Below are positions 37,301 to 44,700 of a stretch of 64,000 nucleotides of DNA, piece after piece. The notes below the pieces were generated by a model. The model searched no databases. It was not told the origin of the DNA and worked only from the letters and a program-made list of their open reading frames with translations. The position numbers were made by a program, and so were the translations under genes. Each line of letters begins with the position of its first letter. Within the stretch, counting starts at the first letter, position 1. Location: contig CAXAMN010018890.1 in NCBI GenBank assembly GCA_963970005.1, positions 2,067,533-2,131,532 on the forward strand, written 5' to 3'. The stretch is from Durusdinium trenchii (Eukaryota; Sar; Dinophyceae; Suessiales; Symbiodiniaceae).

Positions 37301-40300
37301 ATCCAGAGGCTTTCAAGCTAACATCGGAGATATGGACTGTTCCTGGCCCCCGTGTGCACACAAGCGGTCGAGCTTCACATTTGCAGCACTTCCCAAACAC
37401 GTATGGGACAACACGGGACCGGAGGCCATTATGTTTGTCATTGAAGCGAGATTGATTTGGATCGACGGTAGAAGTATCATTGATTTGAGAACACCACAGT
37501 CAGGAATCATGCCAGTACGTCCGCAAGCAACTTCGGGTGACACTATTCGGGTGGGTGAAGTATTCGCAGGAGGTTTTTCTGGCTGGTCATATGCACTGAA
37601 AGGACTTAAGGATTCCCACTTGCCAGTACAGCACGTCTACTCAGTAGAACATGATGCCATTATTGCCAAGAACCATGCTAGGAACCATGCTGCGCAACCA
37701 CCGATACACTCAGTTGAACAAGCGCTGCAACTTAAGTCCATTTCCAGTCAACCAGAGTGCCCAATGACAATTACTGCAAAAGTCGAACAAAGTTGGTGGT
37801 TCGAGCTTGTACCGCCAATCGAGATCATGACAGCTTCCCCCCCGTGTCAACCTTGGAGCAGAGCCGGAAAAGAGAGGGGCTTAGAATCACCGGACGGTAG
37901 ATTGTTATTGTACACAATGATCCAGTGCATTTACCTCCGTCCTGCTGTGATTTGCCTGGAGGAAGTCGCAACCCTTCTCACACACCAACACGTTCGCTGG
38001 TTCCTGGCGGTGCTGCAGTGGGCAGGGTACAAAGTAGAGTGGGCCGAAAGTTTGAACTTGTTGGACGTTCTGCCACATTCTCGTTCCAGACTGATGGTCG
38101 TTGCTGTCCGTGTAGGAGATGAAAGAGTGGAACGCATGATGTGTGCCAGGTGGAACAAACTGCCAACAACACCCACTATGAGTAGCATCCTACTTCCAGA
38201 TGAGGACATTAGCCACCAGTTTACCACGGTCCATACTGCAGAAGACTTCGACAAATACTTCAAGTACAGCTATCTCCCTAAGCAAACTGGGACCACACCG
38301 ACCCAGGTTCGCCAATGTCGCGTAAAGTCTCGACACGATTTTCACCCGTGCATCATGGCCAACTACGGGTATTCCCACGAACTACCCGATGAGACCCTCA
38401 GAGCAGGTGGTTTGCTAGGAGCATACGTTCTACACAATGGACGTCTCCGACTTTTGTCGATTACTGAAACTGTCTTCCTCTTCGGGTGTTCACACAAGTG
38501 CGTCCTTCCATCAGATGCCAGGGTTGCATACCACATTATGGGTAACGCGGTGTCAGTTCCCCATGCTATGCTGTGCCTCCTAAACGGGATAGCGCAACTA
38601 GCAAGTGTGACGTGGTCCAAGGTACCAACGTGGCTTGTCGAGGACTTGCTAGCCAGTCGTTTTACCAATCAAAATGCGTCCACGCAGCAAAACGAAGACC
38701 CGGACCTACTGACTATTGACCGCATAGAAGTCTCACCAACAGTCAACTGGAGCACCCCAGACAGTCCGTTCCGCACACTTCGGATCATGCAACAAGTCAA
38801 CTCAGTGTCTATCAAGGTTACACAAGATGTTCAGCCGCTTGAAGCACTAAGGATCATTGCGCGCCTTCCTGTCAATTCGCAGGTCCTATGGCAACCAAGG
38901 GGTGTCTCCGCTGTGATGCTCCCACTCGCTATCACTGATATAGTGCCTCATGAAGGTATGACACTCAAAGACCTCTGGATCGGTCCCATGTCTCTGGAAG
39001 AGACCGGGTTCATGAAAGCCTCAGGGGACCACATCTTCGGATTGACACCAAATGGGCTCGTCATTTTCCACCGCAATCAAACCACCACGATAGAAGAGAT
39101 GCTTGATAGCCTGGCCCCATACTTCCGACAGAGTCTCATAGCAGAGAACCATATAGGTGCACAATGGGCCCCACATGAACAGGCACCCAACCTGGTGTTC
39201 GTTCGACAAATGGACTCCTCCCATGAGATCCAGATGGACCAGATAACGCACCACGCTTGGTTCTGGGGGAATGAGGAAATGAACTGCCATATGACCATGT
39301 TCGAGGCCCTCTCACTACTGCAAGCATATTCGTCCTGGGGATGGAACGATCTCATCAAATCCATGGGTTGGAAGACCGTCCTGGATAGCTACCCCTTCAA
39401 CGACCCACATGGTCCAATGACGGTCATGCTCTCCCTACGCCGATGTCGCAATGCAGTCTCAGTCACAATGCAAGACCTTGCAAACCTACTCACAACTCGC
39501 CTTACCAGAGCACTACTCCACAAGGAATTCCATGGAAATACTGATGGAGTCCAGGTCAAAGTGCGAATCTGGCACAGTGATGTCTGGGTCGGTACTATCC
39601 CGGTCACGACTAAAGCGGGAGCATTTGCCAATGCATGGTCACAAGCAGCAGCTCATTTCGGAGGACACACAGAACTCCGCACGTTATACCGGGGGGCCCG
39701 CACAAACCCCGAGTGGTCGATCAGTCAATACCTGCCAGTTGATGCCGCTCCTGACAAAACCCATGTGTTCAACTTAGTCACCCCTCTTGAAGGTGGGGGC
39801 AACAAGGCGGATGCGGTGGTGAAACTCAAGGAGGACTTTTCGGCTCGCATGCTCCAAGCTGGATTCGATCCAATTGATACCAAGAGTTTTGTTGTCAATC
39901 TCCACCAGGAGGTAGGGGCAGCACGCATTCGCCAGGTACTCGCCATCCCAGACGATGAGCCATTTGTGCAACAGTGCGGACTCCTTGCCCAACAAACCCG
40001 CATTGCAGCTCCGACCCGACACAACCTTGATGCGGACCGATCCAAAAGGGTTCGATCGTTATGGAATAAAGCACAAGCACCGACAAGTCGCATTGATGCC
40101 GCAGAATTACATATTGAGCCCGGAACCTTTTTTCGTGCCGATAACACTGAAGTCCAAATGCAAAAGACAATCGGTCCAAGTGAACCAGGGATTGTTTTTG
40201 TTAACCCGGAGTCCGCTGTCGCCTTCAGCCAAGAGGTGACCAAGACACCTCCAGACGAGCTCATGATGATAGTGCCGGGACCCATATGTCCCCTGCAAGC

Positions 40301-41702
40301 ATCGACATGCAATCGCATTAATCTTCATGCACGCCTAGCCAATGAAGAAAAAAATGTTATTGCAGCTTGCTGCCATTCCATTGGCAAACAAGCCATCATC
40401 CAAAAGCTCTCCCCAGGAGATGGTGCTAAGATCACAGACTCCACGAAAGTGATGTTCGTGGTATGGAGAAGCGAGACTGAAGAAGTTTTTTGGAGCACAC
40501 TGACAGAATCACCCATACAAACAGTGTTCAAAGCTTTGTGCATCACACCATCCGATGCCATCGCAGGCGCACCTGGGGGCCGAAGCTGGCGTGCACATCG
40601 CCAAAACTCGGACCCTGCCGATGCCGAGTCATTCTGTTTCTACGCTCGTGTGCTCTCATCCCACCTGCCGGCATTACTCCGTAAATCGGGGATTGACGGA
40701 ATCTACACCACCCCCAAGTCGGAACATTCGAGCCTAGCAGATTCACGTTTCTCGGTGGTGTGGGTGAACTATGACACCGCTTCAGAGACAAGGAAAAAGG
40801 CTGATGAGATAGACGTAGCCCTTGGAATCGTGCTATCATCCAAGGAGAAACCAAGCTGGGGCATCCGGTCATGGGCCAAAGACTTCGATGCCTTATGGCA
40901 ACTCCTGCGCCCTTCCGATACGAAGCCGCAACCTATTCCCGGAGAAAATCTCTACAAGCTCACCCCAGTGCCAGTAGGGGCAACAAATGCAGATGTTCAG
41001 CATTGGGTCAGTCTCGAGAAGTTGCCTCTCAAACCACTCCGTGCCTTGGGGCCATCGGCATGGCTGTTAGCAGGAGAGCCCAATGTAGAGCGACAGAACC
41101 TGACATGGAAACGAAATGCGATCATGCTCAGACCGCTCGAATCACGAGCAGCCAAAGCCAATCAAACAATCCTCGCAAGCAAACCAACAAAGCCCTATGC
41201 TAAGAGAACGTGGAAATCAGAGGTCAAAGATCCAAGAGGCATAGACCCACTTTCGATTGCAGATCCATGGGCTCAGACTATGCAAGACCAGTGGGGCCAA
41301 ACTGCGTGGTGGTCGGCCTCCGCTACCAGTCCGTCGAGCTCATCTACGTCTCGTCCGGCTAGCTCCACAGTCAGCTCAGAGCTTGCACTACAACAGCAGA
41401 AAGATCTAGACCAGATGAAAACCCAAATCAATGCCTTAGAGAAAGCCGTCCAGAGTCAGCAAAAGGACACAGCCGGACTCCGCCGTGAAGTCCAATCGGA
41501 GATCCAGATGGTCAGAAAGGAGGTGGGAGACAAAGTCAGTGAAGTAAAGGATAACTTCCAACAAACCCTGGCCACCGCCTTGGGTAACACGCAAGAAGTC
41601 CTTCGCAGAAGCTTTAAAGAAGACTTCGATCAGTTAAAAGCGCTGCTCGGCGCAGGAAGTCGCAAAAGGGCGGAGCGAGATGAAGAAATGGCAGAAGGGT
41701 AA
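34374..41702 (+). CDS. Retrotransposon ORF1 polyprotein with C5 DNA methyltransferase
   Basis: This ORF encodes 2,442 aa. The frame is closed by a TGA at 34,344, so ATG 34,374 is the natural start. Residues 1-350 are low-complexity. About 375-510 is a C48/Ulp1-like segment (WLATDEMSHIV, H439-W, Q490..C496-G-W); about 700-835 is a second one (H762-W, Q..C822-G-F). About 1058-1410 is a C5 cytosine methyltransferase: motif I GEVFAGGFSG, motif IV SPPCQPWS with nucleophile C1158, motif VI E1196-E-V instead of ENV, motif VIII H1235-x-R-x-R instead of QxRxR, and motif X G1390-N-A-V. About 1726-1809 is a possible beta-grasp segment ending in G1807-G-G. About 2085-2240 may hold RRM-like strands, and 2334-2425 is a coiled coil followed by a basic tail. 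Inferred role: a gag-like RNA-binding protein plus a methyltransferase able to mark the new copy. The peptidase-like and ubiquitin-like readings are hypotheses. Confidence 0.93.
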   Translation: MPVTRGMAPGASWATPWRNPDRAVVNLAPEPSCTRLLQNTKVQAFSVRTFKVLVECHDFTLIEVASKDGMSSRIMKIQPHTLQRLIIDRPDHWFVALLPTVCGMTGVAVWDKVDEGKQEDPTPVTVNMDMAGVILAFAAVVVTQADDLLESEDFLLHFQCLAWTLWAVYLGASFSDIKSIHRNCTARKYEASSICTPWRRNMLKHWVHKGPAQPRHTRHWKSEPVQECRSSDPLNFKKRKDEVEPSNESPPFEEMSPSTRAKAAPMPLETSLPCSPESLHGQEKYQDRAGRNEPPSSSDGLPRSSGEDGTGSNEPSPPGDLNTDRSCFADIDAFMQSKLEVRHQISAGGAPTWTSCRTASLHANATLGQRIQFMHETQGWLATDEMSHIVLRMSRPGSAYTFLPTAQYLPILDVFQFESDQCYIPNYGITLIPVLFGSHWLGIEVDRQHDRPEVCILQAPSALHNRVIFLVCHMLQIPAHRLHITFGLEQMIPDMCGWSLAYRWVVLTHTQGAFNDVLHRMASLSDLNRRIVHRSLQRSLDAWSETSASHDLQQVAYTFRMSFLINLLQFDSGIHARLDSIAIYASGQPLEVFRTVPSMSTSHTQTDSSELHDTDHTSRASTHEVAVQSSSPDDETETSGGPHNETTMYQEVLPGQEREQRTLPVQTAISLEPRPRVSLRAIDFTTDAVMQRLDAYTIAPAQAASDELDFVLEFYRHLVTHITIVPCSMWVVDQHIMHIIGEAGVNWEQDGTFMIPMLSHDHWYLVQLRRQGNQTFVSTFGFPADDPQSFTGFLHALARFAHFDLQHLRAHRVQRPSPWRMCGFAVLQDVLRACGVADTIHCSDAIHGLSRFAEVVQIPYIFTSAYEAWSTVTQDEELLRIAFATRVLYIEHILMHGPALTFQCGNGLEDLWYPGMKLPPLSHHAQQEICNFARTHTPVDALCACHTKAFSAQIKLNQYVQDWYEFALVSCQVMAPSRGFQANIGDMDCSWPPCAHKRSSFTFAALPKHVWDNTGPEAIMFVIEARLIWIDGRSIIDLRTPQSGIMPVRPQATSGDTIRVGEVFAGGFSGWSYALKGLKDSHLPVQHVYSVEHDAIIAKNHARNHAAQPPIHSVEQALQLKSISSQPECPMTITAKVEQSWWFELVPPIEIMTASPPCQPWSRAGKERGLESPDGRLLLYTMIQCIYLRPAVICLEEVATLLTHQHVRWFLAVLQWAGYKVEWAESLNLLDVLPHSRSRLMVVAVRVGDERVERMMCARWNKLPTTPTMSSILLPDEDISHQFTTVHTAEDFDKYFKYSYLPKQTGTTPTQVRQCRVKSRHDFHPCIMANYGYSHELPDETLRAGGLLGAYVLHNGRLRLLSITETVFLFGCSHKCVLPSDARVAYHIMGNAVSVPHAMLCLLNGIAQLASVTWSKVPTWLVEDLLASRFTNQNASTQQNEDPDLLTIDRIEVSPTVNWSTPDSPFRTLRIMQQVNSVSIKVTQDVQPLEALRIIARLPVNSQVLWQPRGVSAVMLPLAITDIVPHEGMTLKDLWIGPMSLEETGFMKASGDHIFGLTPNGLVIFHRNQTTTIEEMLDSLAPYFRQSLIAENHIGAQWAPHEQAPNLVFVRQMDSSHEIQMDQITHHAWFWGNEEMNCHMTMFEALSLLQAYSSWGWNDLIKSMGWKTVLDSYPFNDPHGPMTVMLSLRRCRNAVSVTMQDLANLLTTRLTRALLHKEFHGNTDGVQVKVRIWHSDVWVGTIPVTTKAGAFANAWSQAAAHFGGHTELRTLYRGARTNPEWSISQYLPVDAAPDKTHVFNLVTPLEGGGNKADAVVKLKEDFSARMLQAGFDPIDTKSFVVNLHQEVGAARIRQVLAIPDDEPFVQQCGLLAQQTRIAAPTRHNLDADRSKRVRSLWNKAQAPTSRIDAAELHIEPGTFFRADNTEVQMQKTIGPSEPGIVFVNPESAVAFSQEVTKTPPDELMMIVPGPICPLQASTCNRINLHARLANEEKNVIAACCHSIGKQAIIQKLSPGDGAKITDSTKVMFVVWRSETEEVFWSTLTESPIQTVFKALCITPSDAIAGAPGGRSWRAHRQNSDPADAESFCFYARVLSSHLPALLRKSGIDGIYTTPKSEHSSLADSRFSVVWVNYDTASETRKKADEIDVALGIVLSSKEKPSWGIRSWAKDFDALWQLLRPSDTKPQPIPGENLYKLTPVPVGATNADVQHWVSLEKLPLKPLRALGPSAWLLAGEPNVERQNLTWKRNAIMLRPLESRAAKANQTILASKPTKPYAKRTWKSEVKDPRGIDPLSIADPWAQTMQDQWGQTAWWSASATSPSSSSTSRPASSTVSSELALQQQKDLDQMKTQINALEKAVQSQQKDTAGLRREVQSEIQMVRKEVGDKVSEVKDNFQQTLATALGNTQEVLRRSFKEDFDQLKALLGAGSRKRAERDEEMAEG

Positions 41703-41755
41703 CCTTAGGCCGGTTTGTCTCCAAGCCATGCTGCAGACCTAACTGCAGCTGTCCT

Positions 41756-44700
41756 ATGCCAGATCCGTCAACACTACTCCAGTCTGTCCATGACGTAAGC
41801 CGACTCAGACGCAAAGTTTCACTCAATTCAGAGCCTGTTGTCAGAGCCACACCCGTCTCTCCGACAGATAGTCTTGACCTAGTGAATGCACATGTACATG
41901 GGGAATCGCGGAATGCTTGTACCCCGCCCACATGTCGACTCACTGCTAAAGCACTAAGTCTGTCCCGTCACAACAGCACAGTTAATTCATTTGCATTCCG
42001 ACCGGGAAACTACCCAACCAAAGCCAGAGCCAATCGTGCCAAAAGGATGACGCTGCGTGCGGTTTTTGACCACTTACCTTGGTCACGAGCCAATGTTTCA
42101 TGCAGTCCTCTTGACATATCACATGCGCTAAACCCGACAAATTCAATTTCTATAGATACCGACTTCAACCCGTTCAGGGGATGCAGGGTGGGGGAGGCAT
42201 CGCACCCCGGACCTGGTAACTTGCCCCAGGACCTCACCTTCGCTATCCTCAACCCAACCGCACTACCAGAACGGTTTACTGATATTATCCAACTCGATGC
42301 AGACTGCATTTCGTTAGCAGAAACATCCGCTACACAACAAGTTCAACATGACTTTACTAAATTCCTCGTAGGAACACAGTACAGGGTTGCTTGGGGCCCA
42401 CCGGTAGCCAACCAAAAGACATCCAAGAATCCATTCCTACAGGACTATTCCAAAAGGGGTGAAGCTTTGGGGACTGCGTCACTCCATAAGACCCCCCACC
42501 GAAACTCACGCATTGAACTGCCGCCATGGGTTAATGACACGGCACGTGTTAGTCAACAGATCGTATGGCTAGGCCACTTTGAGGTGTTAGTCATCACAGC
42601 ATACCTCTACGCGGGACGTACTGCAGAAGTTAAAACTAAAAGCGATGTCTTGTTGGCTGAAATCTACCAAGCCTGCGCACGCACCAACTTACCTTTCCTT
42701 GTAGCAGCAGATTTCAACAGTCCCGTGCGAGAATTCCCGGCCTACCGTGCATTTCATGAGATTAGATGTGAAGAAGCCTTTTCCCTGGCAGCAAAAAGAT
42801 TCGGGAAACAACTGCCTCCAACGTGTCGTAACAGCACTCGAAATGATTCTTTCATCATACACAACACACTTGTCCCATGGGTTACCGACATTTGGGTAGG
42901 ACCCGCAGGAGTCTTCCCGGATCACAGTCCATTATTTCTGAAGCTACGGCTCCCAGGAACACAGATGATCGGACGAAACTGGTTCCTACCATGTAGTTGG
43001 GGGGATATCCCGTTGAATCCACATACACTACAACAGTGCTACCACCACAAGTCAAGAACAAGACAGCAGCCTAATACCATAACAACAGAAGATGACGTCA
43101 ATACCGCATTTGCCAATTGGTCCCAAGGAGTTGAGAGTGCAGTCCAAGCATGCATGCGCATACAACACAAAGAAGATCCTCTCAGATTCCCCGCATCTGG
43201 GCTCAGTCAGAAGTACTTAGGAAGATGCAAGCCTACCAGATTTGTCACATACACGAGTCCCCGGACAATTAAACATGACCCAACGGGGCTTTACAACCCT
43301 CCGACAGAAGCAACATCATGTAAATCCCACCTTAAGGTCAGACAGGTAAGACGCATTTCGTCTTTACTGCAAAGATTAAAAAAACAGCAACACCGACCTA
43401 TGACCCATGCATACAATCAACAAATCGTGCAAGAGTGGGAGACGATCAAACACGCGCAGGGGTTCGGCCGCTCATGGACAGCATGGCTCCTCGGATTCGA
43501 GGTCTTTGCCTTCGTGCCCGAGTCACTGCCCTCCATAGAGTGGCTTACCGATGCGCTGCAGCTAACAAAATATGAAGCAGATACTTTCGTACGTCAGGAA
43601 GCAAGGCTCCGCTACCATCATCACAAACATGCTCTTGAATTTGCCATCCAACATAATAACAACTCCAAGGCATATAAATTCATTAGGGGCAAAGAGCAGA
43701 AATTCCTGCACGATATACCATATACCCAACATATGCCAGCCGTCCTTTGTCGCGGCCAAAAGGGCGCAGCTCAGTTGAGGGTGGCAGAACCGATCACCCT
43801 TCCACCGGGTGTACAAGTAACATTCGGCACATGCTCTGCCACAGTTGTATCCGCACAAGCAAGCGAGCTTCGAATTACTAATGTCCAAGGCCACCTACCG
43901 ACACATGCTACTTTAACCTATCCAGCCCATGCATATACGACACAAACCATGTCCCGAGTCTTCCACAGTTATTGGTCCCAATTTTGGCTCCAGGACCAGA
44001 TTGCCGACAATAAATGGCAAGACCTCTTTGACCACATAGCAGATATAATACCACAACAGCCACCAGTTGCCATTCCATATGATAACCCTAAGTTGTGGTG
44101 TTCAGCCATACACCGACTCAAACCACACAAAGCTATAGGCATCGATGGGTGGCATGCCGAGGAATTGCAACTCCTTACGTTCCCCATGGTAGAAGACCTC
44201 ACTAAAGTTTTTGCCGCTGCATGGCATCTAGGCCTCTCTACCCAAATGATGCAAGCCAGAACGTTGCTTTTCGCAAAGCGTGATCGACCTATGTCTATTT
44301 CCGACGGACGACCCATTACTATCTTAGGATACATGGCGCGTCTTTCCTCAAAAATGGTCTCAGACCAAGTCTTAAGTTTATGGGCTCGTCAGTGGCCACC
44401 AGAAATCAGCGGTGGCCTCCCATGCCGTTCGGCCAGGGATTTAAGCCTGTTACAGCAAGCCCAGATAGAAATGGCCAAAACGCACAGGACTGCCTGGTGC
44501 GGATGGACCATGGATCTTGTCAAGGCGTTTAATTTGATTCCCCGAAGGGTGATCCGCTTCATTTTCTGCCGCCTCGGATTACCCACAACCACAGTTGACT
44601 TCTGGTTCTTGTCCCTCCGACGCCTCACAAGAGTTCTGCAGTGTGGACTAACACTAGGCTCGCCCGAAGTTTCCACCACCGGACTTCCCGAGGGTGACTC

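Noticed and set aside
39725-40318. 197-aa minus-strand frame and other long antisense frames under ORF1 and ORF2
   Set aside because: They are shadows of the retrotransposon ORFs, which carry clear catalytic motifs on the plus strand.
41640-41702. Classical -1 slippery heptamer at the ORF1 end
   Set aside because: No X XXY YYZ pattern is present in the ORF1 frame within the overlap.
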